Position numbers and translations under genes: made by a program
Shown here: one piece after another, positions 26,950 through 36,253 of the stretch
Position numbering within the stretch: position 1 is the stretch's first letter
Layout: every line of letters starts with the position of its first letter
The notes under the pieces: generated by a model
What the model was told of the DNA's origin: nothing
Seen by the model: the letters and a program-made list of their open reading frames with translations, nothing else
The model's database searches: none
From: Pseudomonas sp.
GTDB lineage: Bacteria; Pseudomonadota; Gammaproteobacteria; Pseudomonadales; Pseudomonadaceae
Assembly: GCF_002796985.1 (NCBI RefSeq)
Contig: NZ_PEKX01000003.1
Coordinates: 78,584-142,583 of the forward strand
Reading direction: 5' to 3'
Length of the DNA stretch: 64,000 nucleotides

Positions 26950-28502
26950 AGCTGTTCATCCCCTGTGATTCGGTGGCCTGCGCGGTGGGCGCCGACGAGG
27001 TGACCGACGCCCTGGTCAGCGAGGCCGAGCGCCGCCAACTGCCGCTGGATATCCAGCGTACCAGCTCGCGTGGCCTCTACTGGCTGGAGCCGCTGCTGGA
27101 GCTGGAAAGCGATACCGGCCGGCAGGGCTTCGGCCCGCTCACGGTCGACGACGTGCCGGCCCTGCTCGACGCCCTCTGCGGCGACCCGGCCAGCCACCCA
27201 CTGGCCCTCGGGCGGGTGGAAGAACTGCCCTACCTGAAGAGCCAGCAGCGCCTGCTGTTCGCCCGCGCCGGTATCACCCGGCCGCTGTCGCTGGATGACT
27301 ACCGCGCCCACGGCGGCTTCGACGGGCTTGCCCGCGCCATCGGCATGGACGGCGCCGACGTCGTCGCCGCGGTGCTCGACTCCGGCCTGCGCGGCCGTGG
27401 CGGCGCGGCCTTCCCCGCCGGCATCAAGTGGCGCACCGTGCGCGACGCCCAGGCGGCGCAGAAGTACGTGGTGTGCAACGCCGACGAAGGCGATTCCGGC
27501 ACCTTCGCCGACCGCATGCTGATGGAGGGCGACCCCTTCCTGCTGATCGAGGGCATGACCATCGCCGGCCTCGCTGTCGGCGCAACCATGGGCTACCTCT
27601 ACGTGCGCTCGGAGTACCCGGACTCCATCGCCACCCTGAACCAGGCGCTGAAGCTTGCCCGCGACGCCGGCTACCTCGGTGAGGACGTGTGCGGCAGCGG
27701 CCGCGCCTTCGAGCTGGAAGTGCGGGTCGGCGCCGGCGCCTATATCTGCGGCGAGGAAACCGCCCTGCTGGATTCGCTCGAAGGCAAGCGCGGCGTGGTC
27801 CGCGCCAAGCCGCCATTGCCCGCGCTGCAAGGCCTGTTCGGCCTGCCGACGCTGGTGCACAACGTGCTCACTTTGGCCTCGGTGCCGATCATCCTGGCCA
27901 AAGGCGCGTCGTTCTACCGCGACTTCGGCATGGGTCGCTCGCTGGGCACCATGCCCTTCCAGCTGGCCGGCAACGTCCGCCACGGCGGGCTGGTGGAACG
28001 CGCCTTCGGCCTGACCCTGCGCGAGCTGGTGGAAGGCTACGGCGGCGGCACCGCCAGTGGCCGCCCGCTGAAGGCCGCGCAGGTCGGCGGCCCGCTGGGC
28101 GCCTGGGTGCCACCGTCGCAGTTCGATACCCCGCTGGATTACGAGGCCTTCGCCGCCGTCGGCGCCATGCTCGGCCACGGCGGCGTGGTGGTCGCCGACG
28201 ACAGCCTGGACATGGCGCGCATGGCCCGCTTTGCCCTGCAGTTCTGCGCCGAGGAATCCTGCGGCAAGTGCACGCCCTGCCGTATCGGCTCAACCCGTGG
28301 CGTGGAGGTGGTGGACCGGCTGATCGCCGCCACCGACCTCGGCGCCCGCGAGGAACAGGCGCGGCTGCTCAGCGACCTCTGCGACACCCTTCAATACGGC
28401 TCGCTCTGCGCCCTTGGCGGGATGACCGCCTTCCCTGTGGCCAGCGCCCTCAAGCACTTCCCCGCCGACTTTGGTCTGGCGACTTCGGAGGCCGACCAGT
28501 GA
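26943..28502 (+). CDS. fdsB: NAD-dependent formate dehydrogenase beta subunit (NuoF-like)
   Basis: 519-residue diaphorase subunit. NADH/FMN-binding NuoF core with GLRGRGGAAFPAGIKW, CNADEGDSGTFADRMLMEGD and GAGAYICGEETALLDSLEGK; C-terminal [4Fe-4S] motif ESCGKCTPCRIG. The first ~120 residues resemble a NuoE-like thioredoxin domain, as in FdsB. It transfers electrons from FdsA to NAD+. Overlaps fdsG by 7 bp and fdsA by 4 bp. Confidence 0.92.
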   Translation: MLKLFIPCDSVACAVGADEVTDALVSEAERRQLPLDIQRTSSRGLYWLEPLLELESDTGRQGFGPLTVDDVPALLDALCGDPASHPLALGRVEELPYLKSQQRLLFARAGITRPLSLDDYRAHGGFDGLARAIGMDGADVVAAVLDSGLRGRGGAAFPAGIKWRTVRDAQAAQKYVVCNADEGDSGTFADRMLMEGDPFLLIEGMTIAGLAVGATMGYLYVRSEYPDSIATLNQALKLARDAGYLGEDVCGSGRAFELEVRVGAGAYICGEETALLDSLEGKRGVVRAKPPLPALQGLFGLPTLVHNVLTLASVPIILAKGASFYRDFGMGRSLGTMPFQLAGNVRHGGLVERAFGLTLRELVEGYGGGTASGRPLKAAQVGGPLGAWVPPSQFDTPLDYEAFAAVGAMLGHGGVVVADDSLDMARMARFALQFCAEESCGKCTPCRIGSTRGVEVVDRLIAATDLGAREEQARLLSDLCDTLQYGSLCALGGMTAFPVASALKHFPADFGLATSEADQ

Positions 28503-31396
28503 TCAACTACTTCGATCCCTCCTCGACTGGCAACACCAGCGACATCGACTTCGGCACGCCCGCGCGCGACAGCGACGTGCAGGTCAGCCTGCGCATCGAC
28601 GGCCGCGAGATCAGCGTCCCCGCCGGCACCTCGGTGATGCGCGCCGCCGCCCTGCTGGGCACGACGATTCCCAAGCTCTGCGCCACCGACAGCCTGGAGG
28701 CCTTCGGCTCGTGCCGCATGTGCCTGGTGGAAATCGACGGCATGCGCGGCTACCCGGCTTCCTGCACCACGCCGGTGAGCGAAGGCATGGTGGTGCGCAC
28801 GCAGACGTCGAAGCTGGCGGACCTGCGGCGCAACGTGATGGAGCTGTACATCTCCGACCACCCCCTGGACTGCCTGACCTGCTCGGCCAACGGCAATTGC
28901 GAGCTGCAAACCGTGGCCGGCCAGGTCGGCCTGCGCGAGGTGCGCTACGGCTATGACGGCGCCAACCACCTGCAGGACCAGAAAGACGTCTCCAACCCCT
29001 ACTTCGACTACGACCCGAGCAAGTGCATCGTCTGCAACCGCTGCGTGCGCGCCTGCGAGGAAACCCAGGGCACCTTCGCCCTGACCATCGAAGGGCGCGG
29101 CTTCGAGTCCCGCGTGGCGGCGGCCGGCGGTGAGAACTTCCTCGACTCCGAATGCGTCTCCTGCGGCGCCTGCGTGCAGGCCTGCCCCACCGCCACGCTG
29201 ATGGAAAAGAGCGTGGTCGAGATCGGCCAGCCGGAGCGCGCCGTCATCACCACCTGCGCCTACTGCGGCGTGGGCTGCTCCTTCCGCGCGGAGATGAAGG
29301 GCGACCAACTGGTGCGCATGGTCCCGGACAAGAACGGCCAGGCCAACCACGGCCACTCCTGCGTCAAGGGCCGCTTCGCCTGGGGCTACGCCACGCACCC
29401 GGACCGCATCACCAAGCCGATGATCCGCAAGCACATCAGCGACCCCTGGCAGGAGGTCAGCTGGGACGAAGCGGTCACTTATGCCGCCAGCGAACTGCGG
29501 CGCATCCAGCAGAAATACGGGCGCGACTCCATCGGCGGCATCACCTCCAGCCGCTGCACCAACGAAGAGACCTACCTGGTGCAGAAGCTGGTGCGCGCGG
29601 CGTTTGGCAACAACAACGTCGATACTTGTGCGCGGGTCTGCCACTCGCCTACCGGCTACGGCCTCAAGCAGACCCTGGGCGAATCCGCCGGCACCCAGAG
29701 CTTCGACTCGGTGATGCAGTCCGACGTAGTACTGGTGATGGGCGCCAACCCCACCGACGCGCACCCGGTATTCGGCTCGCAGCTCAAGCGCCGCCTGCGC
29801 CAGGGCGCGCAGTTGATCGTCATCGACCCCCGGCGTATTGACCTGGTCGACTCGCCCCACGCCCGCGCCGAGCTGCATCTGCAACTGCGCCCCGGCACCA
29901 ACGTCGCCATGCTCAACGCCCTGGCCCACGTCATCGTCACTGAAGGCCTGGTCAAGCAGGACTTCGTCGATGCTCGCTGCGAGGCCGCCGACTTCGCCCG
30001 CTGGCGCGATTTCGTCAGCCTGCCGGAGAACGCCCCGGAAGTGCTCGGCCCGGTGTGCGGCGTACCCGCCGAGGAAATCCGCGCCGCCGCCCGCCTCTAC
30101 GCCACCGGCGGCAACGCGGCGATCTACTACGGCCTGGGCGTCACCGAGCACAGCCAGGGCAGCACCGCGGTGATGGGCATCGCCAACCTCGCCATGGCCA
30201 CCGGTAACGTCGGCCGCGAGGGCGTCGGGGTCAACCCGTTGCGCGGGCAGAACAACGTGCAGGGCTCGTGCGACATGGGCTCCTTCCCCCACGAACTGCC
30301 CGGCTACCGGCACATTTCCAACGAAAGCGTGCGCAGCCAGTTCGAACAGGCCTGGGGCGTGACCCTGCAGCCCGACCCCGGCCTGCGCATCCCCAACATG
30401 TTCGAGGCGGCGCTGGGTGGCAGCTTCAAGGCCCTGTACTGCCAGGGCGAAGACATCGCCCAGAGCGACCCCAACACCCAGCACGTCACCGCTGCGCTAT
30501 CGGCCATGGAGTGCGTGGTGGTGCAGGACATCTTCCTCAACGAAACCGCCAAGTTCGCCCACGTGTTCCTGCCGGGCAGCTCCTTCCTCGAGAAGGACGG
30601 CACCTTCACCAACGCCGAGCGGCGAATCTCCCGCGTGCGCAAAGTGATGGAACCGCTGGGCGGCAAGGCCGACTGGGAAGGCACCGTGGCCCTGGCCAAC
30701 GCCCTGGGCTACCCGATGGACTACACGCATCCTTCGCAGATCATGGACGAGATTGCCCGCCTGACACCGACCTTCACCCGCGTCAGCTACGCCGAACTGG
30801 ACCGCCACGGCAGCCTGCAATGGCCGTGCAACGACGCCGCACCCGACGGCACGCCGACCATGCACATCGAGCAGTTCGTGCGCGGCAAGGGGCGCTTCAT
30901 GCTCACCGGCTACGTGCCCACCGAGGAGAAGGTCAACGCCCGTTACCCGCTGCTGCTCACCACCGGGCGCATCCTCAGCCAGTACAACGTCGGTGCGCAG
31001 ACCCGGCGTACCGACAACGTCGCCTGGCACGAGGAAGACCGCCTGGAAATCCATGCCAGCGACGCCGAAAGCCGTGGCATCAGCGACGGCGACTGGGTTG
31101 GCATCGGCAGCCGTGCCGGTCACACGGTGTTGCGCGCCAAGGTCAGCGAGCGCGTGGCGCCAGGGGTGGTCTACACGACCTTCCACTTCCCCGAATCAGG
31201 CGCCAACGTGATCACCACCGACAACTCCGACTGGGCCACCAACTGCCCGGAATACAAGGTCACGGCGGTGGAGGTGGTGCGCGTCTACGAGCCATCGGAG
31301 TGGCAGAAGCGCTTCCAGAGCTTCAGTGACGAACAGCGGCGCCTGCTCAAGGAACGTCGCCGCGAGAAAGCCGAGAAAGCCGAGGTCCGTCGATGA
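28499..31396 (+). CDS. fdsA: NAD-dependent formate dehydrogenase catalytic alpha subunit
   Basis: 965-residue molybdenum enzyme. N-terminal NuoG-like part: [2Fe-2S] ferredoxin domain (LCATDSLEAFGSCRMCLVEI), HxxxC cluster (HPLDCLTCSANGNC), then two [4Fe-4S] sites (CIVCNRCVRACEE, CVSCGACVQACPT). The catalytic part opens with CAYCGVGCSF and has the active-site Cys381 in CARVCHSPTGYGL, so it is a cysteine rather than selenocysteine enzyme. The C-terminal molydopterin-binding domain begins near TTGRILSQYN. The start is GTG at 28499, overlapping the fdsB stop (GTGA). Oxidises formate to CO2 in the cytoplasm. Confidence 0.93.
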   Translation: MINYFDPSSTGNTSDIDFGTPARDSDVQVSLRIDGREISVPAGTSVMRAAALLGTTIPKLCATDSLEAFGSCRMCLVEIDGMRGYPASCTTPVSEGMVVRTQTSKLADLRRNVMELYISDHPLDCLTCSANGNCELQTVAGQVGLREVRYGYDGANHLQDQKDVSNPYFDYDPSKCIVCNRCVRACEETQGTFALTIEGRGFESRVAAAGGENFLDSECVSCGACVQACPTATLMEKSVVEIGQPERAVITTCAYCGVGCSFRAEMKGDQLVRMVPDKNGQANHGHSCVKGRFAWGYATHPDRITKPMIRKHISDPWQEVSWDEAVTYAASELRRIQQKYGRDSIGGITSSRCTNEETYLVQKLVRAAFGNNNVDTCARVCHSPTGYGLKQTLGESAGTQSFDSVMQSDVVLVMGANPTDAHPVFGSQLKRRLRQGAQLIVIDPRRIDLVDSPHARAELHLQLRPGTNVAMLNALAHVIVTEGLVKQDFVDARCEAADFARWRDFVSLPENAPEVLGPVCGVPAEEIRAAARLYATGGNAAIYYGLGVTEHSQGSTAVMGIANLAMATGNVGREGVGVNPLRGQNNVQGSCDMGSFPHELPGYRHISNESVRSQFEQAWGVTLQPDPGLRIPNMFEAALGGSFKALYCQGEDIAQSDPNTQHVTAALSAMECVVVQDIFLNETAKFAHVFLPGSSFLEKDGTFTNAERRISRVRKVMEPLGGKADWEGTVALANALGYPMDYTHPSQIMDEIARLTPTFTRVSYAELDRHGSLQWPCNDAAPDGTPTMHIEQFVRGKGRFMLTGYVPTEEKVNARYPLLLTTGRILSQYNVGAQTRRTDNVAWHEEDRLEIHASDAESRGISDGDWVGIGSRAGHTVLRAKVSERVAPGVVYTTFHFPESGANVITTDNSDWATNCPEYKVTAVEVVRVYEPSEWQKRFQSFSDEQRRLLKERRREKAEKAEVRR

Positions 31397-31611
31397 GCAT
31401 CGAGAACCTGATCAAGATGGCCAACCAGATCGGCCAGTACTTCGCCAGCGAGCCGGACCGCGAGCTGGCGGTGCGCGGCGTGCAGCAGCACCTGAAGAAC
31501 TTCTGGACGCCGGCCATGCGCCGCGACCTGAAGGCCTGGCAGGAGCAACACCAGGGCGCCGAGCTGCATGCCCTGGTGCAGGCGGCACTGACGGAAACGG
31601 CGCAAGCCTAG
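31393..31611 (+). CDS. fdsD: Formate dehydrogenase delta subunit
   Basis: 72-residue small protein: IENLIKMANQIGQYFASEPD and HLKNFWTPAMRRDLKAW match the FdsD/FdhD-delta family of NAD-dependent formate dehydrogenases. It is a minor structural subunit of the complex. ATGA overlap with fdsA. The sulfuration chaperone gene (fdsC/fdhD), often next in such operons, is absent; a PBP2 gene converges instead. Confidence 0.88.
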   Translation: MSIENLIKMANQIGQYFASEPDRELAVRGVQQHLKNFWTPAMRRDLKAWQEQHQGAELHALVQAALTETAQA

Positions 31612-31620
31612 CCGCCCAAT

Positions 31621-31647
31621 GCCCCAGCCCGGCGCGCGGGCTGGGGC
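31621..31647. terminator. Bidirectional hairpin between fdsD and PBP2 gene
   Basis: GCCCCAGCCC and GGGCTGGGGC form a 10-bp perfect stem 10 bp after fdsD and 11 bp from the convergent PBP2 stop. No T run. Confidence 0.65.
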
Positions 31648-31657
31648 GCATCAGAGC

Positions 31658-33550
31658 TCAGGCGTGCTTGCCGGCCGTCGTTTCGACCGGGACTGCGTAT
31701 TGCGGCTTGAGCTTGCCGTCCTGGTCGAGCAGCCAGGCATCCATGACCTCGCGTACCACCGGGCCGGCCACCCGCCCGCCGGCCTCGCCGTTCTCGATGG
31801 TCACCGAGACCACGATGGACGGATCGCTGGCCGGGGCGAAGCCGACGAACAGTGCGTTGTCGCGGTGACGTTCCTTGGTCTTCAGGCGGTTGTAACGCTC
31901 GCCCTGGCGGATCGCGACGATCTGCGCGGTGCCGCTTTTGCCGGCGATACGGTACTGCGCACCCTGCCCCGCGGCCCGCGCGCCGCCGCCCGGATCGTGC
32001 ATGACCAGCTGCATGCCGTAGTTCACGGCGTCCCAGTCGTGGGGATTGTTCAGGTGAATGTCGGGCATTGGATGGGTATCGACGACGTCATCCCCACCCA
32101 CCGACTCGGCCAGCCGAGGGCGATGCCAGACGCCCTTGCTGGCGATCAGCGAAGTCGCTTCGGCGAGCTGCAGCGGCGTGACCTGCATGTAGCCCTGGCC
32201 AATGCCGAGGATCACCGTTTCACCGGGGAACCAGGCCTGGCGCCGGGTGGCGCGCTTCCATTGGCGGGACGGCATCAGCCCGGGGGCTTCCGCCGTCATG
32301 TCGATGGACACCTTGCTGCCCAACCCGAAGCGGGTCAGGTAGTCGTGCAGGCGATCGATGCCGAGCTTGTGCGCGACCTCGTAGAAGTAGGTGTCGTTGG
32401 AGCGTTTGATCGCCGCATTCAGGTCCACCCAGCCATCGCCGCTGTGGTTCCAGTTGCGGTACTTGTGATCGTAGTTGGGCAGCTGGAAGTAGCCCGGATC
32501 GAAGACCCGCGTGGCCGGCGTGATGGTGCCGGTGTCCAGCCCGGCGATGGCCACCACTGGCTTGATGGTCGAACCCGGCGAATACAGCCCGCGCAGCGCC
32601 CGGTTGAACAGCGGCCGGTCGATGGAGTCGCGCAACTCGGCATACTGTGCCGAGCTGATGCCGTTGACGAACAGGTTCGGGTCGAATTGGGGGTTGCTTA
32701 CCAGCGCCAGCACCTGGCCGGTGTTCGGGTCCAGCGCCACCACCGACCCACGGCGGTCGCCCAGGGCCTTCTCGGCGGCGAGCTGCAGGTCCACATCCAG
32801 CCCCAGCACGACGTTCTCGCCATCCACTGGCGGCACCTTTTTCAGCACCCGCATGACGCGGCCCTGGGCGTTGGTTTCCACTTCCTCGTAGCCCACATGG
32901 CCGTGCAGCTGTGGCTCGTAGAAGCGCTCGACGCCGGTCTTGCCGACGTACTCGGTGCCCCGGTACTCGGTGCTGTCGAGGCGAGCGGCCTCACGCTCGT
33001 TGATCCGCCCGACATAGCCGACCGAATGGGCGAAGTGCTCGCCGTAGGGGTAATGGCGGACGAACTCGGCGTCCACGTCGATCCCTGGCAGCTTGTAGCG
33101 ATTGACCTCGATGAGGGCGATCTGCTCCTCGCTCAGGTCATGCAGGATAGTGACGGGTTCGAAGGGGTGGCGGCTCTTCTTCAGGGCCTTGTCGAACTGC
33201 AGGCGCTGCTCGGCGCCCAGGTGAAGAATATCGGTGACCTGGTCGAGCACCGCCTGGGCATTACCGGCACGCTCGCGGGTCAGGGTGAGGTTGAAGCTCG
33301 GCAGGTTTTCGGCCAGCACCTTGCCGTTGCGGTCGAAGATCAACCCGCGTTCCGGGGGAATCGGCAGGACGTGGATGCGGTTGTTTTCGGAGACGGTAGC
33401 GTTGGTCGCGTAGTCGGTGACCTGGAGGAAATACACCCTCGCTACCAGGGTCACGCTCATCAGGGCCACCAGCGCGCCGCAGGCGATCAGCCGGCGGTTG
33501 ACCAGCGTCGCCTCCTGCTGGTGGTCCTTGAGTTTGATCGGATCGTGCAT
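31658..33550 (-). CDS. mrdA: Penicillin-binding protein 2 (paralogue)
   Basis: 630-residue class B PBP, a peptidoglycan transpeptidase of the elongation machinery. One membrane anchor (ACGALVALMSVTLVARVYFL, about 22-42), pedestal domain (PPERGLIFDRNGKVLAENLP), and transpeptidase motifs SPGSTIKP (nucleophile Ser), SND in KRSNDTYFY, and KSG in AGKSGTAQ. The frame is open for 115 codons upstream, but MHDPIKLKDHQQ at 33550 is the family N-terminus. It is not beside rodA or rlpA, so it is probably a second PBP2 copy. Convergent with fds. Confidence 0.9.
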   Translation of the reverse strand: MHDPIKLKDHQQEATLVNRRLIACGALVALMSVTLVARVYFLQVTDYATNATVSENNRIHVLPIPPERGLIFDRNGKVLAENLPSFNLTLTRERAGNAQAVLDQVTDILHLGAEQRLQFDKALKKSRHPFEPVTILHDLSEEQIALIEVNRYKLPGIDVDAEFVRHYPYGEHFAHSVGYVGRINEREAARLDSTEYRGTEYVGKTGVERFYEPQLHGHVGYEEVETNAQGRVMRVLKKVPPVDGENVVLGLDVDLQLAAEKALGDRRGSVVALDPNTGQVLALVSNPQFDPNLFVNGISSAQYAELRDSIDRPLFNRALRGLYSPGSTIKPVVAIAGLDTGTITPATRVFDPGYFQLPNYDHKYRNWNHSGDGWVDLNAAIKRSNDTYFYEVAHKLGIDRLHDYLTRFGLGSKVSIDMTAEAPGLMPSRQWKRATRRQAWFPGETVILGIGQGYMQVTPLQLAEATSLIASKGVWHRPRLAESVGGDDVVDTHPMPDIHLNNPHDWDAVNYGMQLVMHDPGGGARAAGQGAQYRIAGKSGTAQIVAIRQGERYNRLKTKERHRDNALFVGFAPASDPSIVVSVTIENGEAGGRVAGPVVREVMDAWLLDQDGKLKPQYAVPVETTAGKHA

Positions 33551-33881
33551 CGGGATTCCAGAAGGTCCCCATCGATCCAGCGAAAAGCGTTTCGCCCCTG
33601 CCGTGCAGGGGGGCTTTCCGATCGATGCGGCCTGTTTGCAGCAGAGTGGGAACGAAAGGAAGCGGGCATCGCCAGACGCGGGGGGCATCACGCGCCAGCT
33701 GGCATACCGGCGCGGCATGGTACCAGACTGGCGGGCCGGGTTCTGACCGGTAGTCGTAGCGTGGCCTTGGCTGCGGTGCCGATTCCGCCCTCGATGGGTG
33801 CGCAGCGCGGTAGGAAGCATCGCGGACAAAGTCCGCTCCTGCAGTGATACTCCAGCGCTCGGGCCTGCCCTCACCCCCGCA

Positions 33882-34781
33882 TCACACCACCGCACCTTCC
33901 GCCGGCTGCTCCAGCACCGCCACGACCACGGCGCTGCCGACGATCAGCACGATGCCGAGCAACGACAGCAGGCTGAGCACCTCGCCCCAGATCAGGTAGC
34001 CGAACAGGCTCGCCCAGATGATGCTGGTGTAGGTGTACGGCGCCAGCGTGGCGGCATGGGCGCGGCGCACGGCGATGGTGAACAGCAGTTGGCCAAGGGT
34101 GGCGAGCAGGCCGAGGGCGAGCATCAGGCCCAGGTCCGGCAGGCTCGGCGTACTCCAGGAAAACGGCAGCGTGGCGCCGGTAACCAGGGTGCCGACCACG
34201 GTGAAGTACAGCACCGTGGTAGTGGAGTCGTCAGTCGCGCGAATGCGACGGATCTGGATCATCGACAGCGCCCCGAAGAAGGCGCTGGCGACCAGCAGCG
34301 CTGGCCCGAGCAGGCTGGCCTCGGCGTTGTCCGGCTTGACCACCATCAGCACGCCGAGGAAGCCCAGCACCGCCGCCAGGGCGTTACGCGGCAACAGGCG
34401 CTCGCCCAACAGCAGCGGCGCCAGCACAATCACCAGCAGCGCCTCGGAATAGGCGATGGAGATCGCCTCGCTCAATGCCATGTAGGGCAACCCGGCGAAG
34501 AACAGCGCGGAGGAGCCCAGCAGCGTCAGCGCGCGGATACTCTGCCCGCGCACGTCCAGCTGCCGCCAGCGCTGCACCAGCGGCCGGCCGCGCAGGCAGA
34601 GGAGAAACGCCGGCAGCACGCCGAAGGCCATGCGGAAGAAAGTCACCTCGTTGGCCGGGTACTTCAGCGCCACCACCTTGGCCAGCGCATCCACCACGGC
34701 GAAACAGAACATCGACAACAGCATCAGGCCCACGCTGCGCATGGCATGGCTGCGGGGGGCGACGAGGGTCAGCTGAGGCAT
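33882..34781 (-). CDS. EamA/DMT-family transporter
   Basis: 299-residue inner-membrane protein with ten predicted helices in two EamA repeats (LMLLSMFCFAVVDALAKVVA; LLVASAFFGALSMIQIRRIR). Members export amino acids or related metabolites. TGGAGAA precedes the ATG. It lies 51 bp after the DadA-like gene on the same strand and is likely co-transcribed, perhaps to export a product or surplus amino acid. Confidence 0.87.
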   Translation of the reverse strand: MPQLTLVAPRSHAMRSVGLMLLSMFCFAVVDALAKVVALKYPANEVTFFRMAFGVLPAFLLCLRGRPLVQRWRQLDVRGQSIRALTLLGSSALFFAGLPYMALSEAISIAYSEALLVIVLAPLLLGERLLPRNALAAVLGFLGVLMVVKPDNAEASLLGPALLVASAFFGALSMIQIRRIRATDDSTTTVLYFTVVGTLVTGATLPFSWSTPSLPDLGLMLALGLLATLGQLLFTIAVRRAHAATLAPYTYTSIIWASLFGYLIWGEVLSLLSLLGIVLIVGSAVVVAVLEQPAEGAVV

Positions 34782-34832
34782 GTCGTGTTCTCCATTTTTT
34801 CGGGGTGAATGTCCGCGCTGAATGCCAGTGCT

Positions 34833-36095
34833 TCAGCGCGAGCTGAAGCGGCTGGCGAGAAAGGGCGTCACCGGTACGCGGGTGAAGGTGTCGCTGGCCT
34901 GCTCGGCGAGCAGTTGGCCAGTGATCGCAGCAAGCGTCAGGCCGATGTGGCCGTGGCCGAAGTTGTAGAACACCTGCGGCAGGCGTCGGGACGGGCCGAG
35001 CACCGGCATGCTGTCCGGCACCGAGGAGCGGAAGCCCATCCACTGCGATACCGGCTCGTGCTGCAGGCGCAGGAAGCGCCGCGCACCACGGGTCAGGTAG
35101 CGGTAGCGCGCCGGGCTCGGCAGCGCCTCCAGCCCGGCGAATTCCACCGTGCCGGCCACGCGCAGGCCCTGGGCCATGGGCGTCATGTAGAAGCCGCCGG
35201 TACCCCAGCACACCGGGCGGTTGAGCACCTGCCCGGCGTGGCCAAAGAGCACGTGGTAGCCGCGCTCGGTGTCCTGCGGCACGGCATCGCCCAGCTGCTC
35301 CACCAGCGTGCGCGACCAGGCGCCGGTACACAGCGCCACGCGGTCGGCGGCCAGTCGTTCGCCGGTCGCCAGCTGTGCCTGCACCGCGTCCCTGCCCTGC
35401 CCCGCAGGTTCGAGGCCGAGCAGTTCACCACGGCGGAACTCGCCGCCCATGGCGAGGAAGCGCTCGAACAGACGCAGGCTCAGCGCATACGGATCGAGCG
35501 TGCGGCTCACGCCGGGTAGCTCAACTGCGCAACTTGCACGGGCATTGAGCGCCGGTTCCAGCTCGCGCAACTCGGGGCCCTCGACCAGACGGATCGGCAC
35601 CTCGAAGCGCCGGTGGTAATCCACCATGGCCTGGGCGTCGCCCCGCTCGTGGGCTTCGAAGAGGTACAGCGAGCCGTCGTGGCGGATCAGGTCGTTGGCG
35701 CCGGCCTCGTCGAACAGCCCCTGCCAGGCGTCCATGCACGGGCGCAACAGGGTGTTGAGGTCGTGGCCGATGGCTTCCACCCGGTCACGCCGCGAAGCCG
35801 CCAGGAACCGCAACAGCCAGGGCGCGATACGCGGCAGGTAGGCCGGGCGGATCGCCAGCGGGCTGTCCGGGCGCAGCAACATGCCCGGCGCCTTGCGCCA
35901 GATGCCGGGGGTGGCCACGGGCTCCACCGAATAGGTGGCGAAGGTGCAGGCGTTGCCGAACGAGGTGGCGAGGCCCGGCGGATTGCGGTCCAGCAGGGTC
36001 ACGCGGAAGTCGCGTCGTTGCAGTTGCAGTGCGGTAGCCAGGCCGACCACCCCCGCGCCGACCACCAGGGCGACCCTGCCGCCGTGATTGTTCAT
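34833..36095 (-). CDS. FAD-dependent amino-acid oxidoreductase (DadA-like)
   Basis: 420-residue DAO-superfamily enzyme. Dinucleotide-binding motif VVGAGVVGLATALQLQRRDF at the N-terminus and the C-terminal signature GFRSSVPDSMPVLGPSRRLP with GHGHIGLTLAAITGQLLAE. Related proteins dehydrogenate D-amino acids or hydroxyproline epimers. AAGGAG is well placed before ATG 36095. Divergent from a LysR regulator and followed by an EamA transporter: a small regulated amino-acid module. The substrate is not determined. Confidence 0.85.
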   Translation of the reverse strand: MNNHGGRVALVVGAGVVGLATALQLQRRDFRVTLLDRNPPGLATSFGNACTFATYSVEPVATPGIWRKAPGMLLRPDSPLAIRPAYLPRIAPWLLRFLAASRRDRVEAIGHDLNTLLRPCMDAWQGLFDEAGANDLIRHDGSLYLFEAHERGDAQAMVDYHRRFEVPIRLVEGPELRELEPALNARASCAVELPGVSRTLDPYALSLRLFERFLAMGGEFRRGELLGLEPAGQGRDAVQAQLATGERLAADRVALCTGAWSRTLVEQLGDAVPQDTERGYHVLFGHAGQVLNRPVCWGTGGFYMTPMAQGLRVAGTVEFAGLEALPSPARYRYLTRGARRFLRLQHEPVSQWMGFRSSVPDSMPVLGPSRRLPQVFYNFGHGHIGLTLAAITGQLLAEQASDTFTRVPVTPFLASRFSSR

Positions 36096-36253
36096 TGCCC
36101 GGCACTCCTTCACAATCCATGCGCTGGGCGTATCCAAGCGATTTCCCCGATGGCGCGTCATGAGCAGAATCTACGGGCAGCTGCGCCGGACGCACCAACG
36201 CTCATTTTTCATCCTTGTATTCCCATCTCGCATAGATCGCGCACGGAAGGTTC

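Noticed and set aside
28391..30484. A 697-codon minus-strand frame opposite fdsA
   Set aside because: Antisense to a well-supported catalytic subunit with all iron-sulfur motifs.
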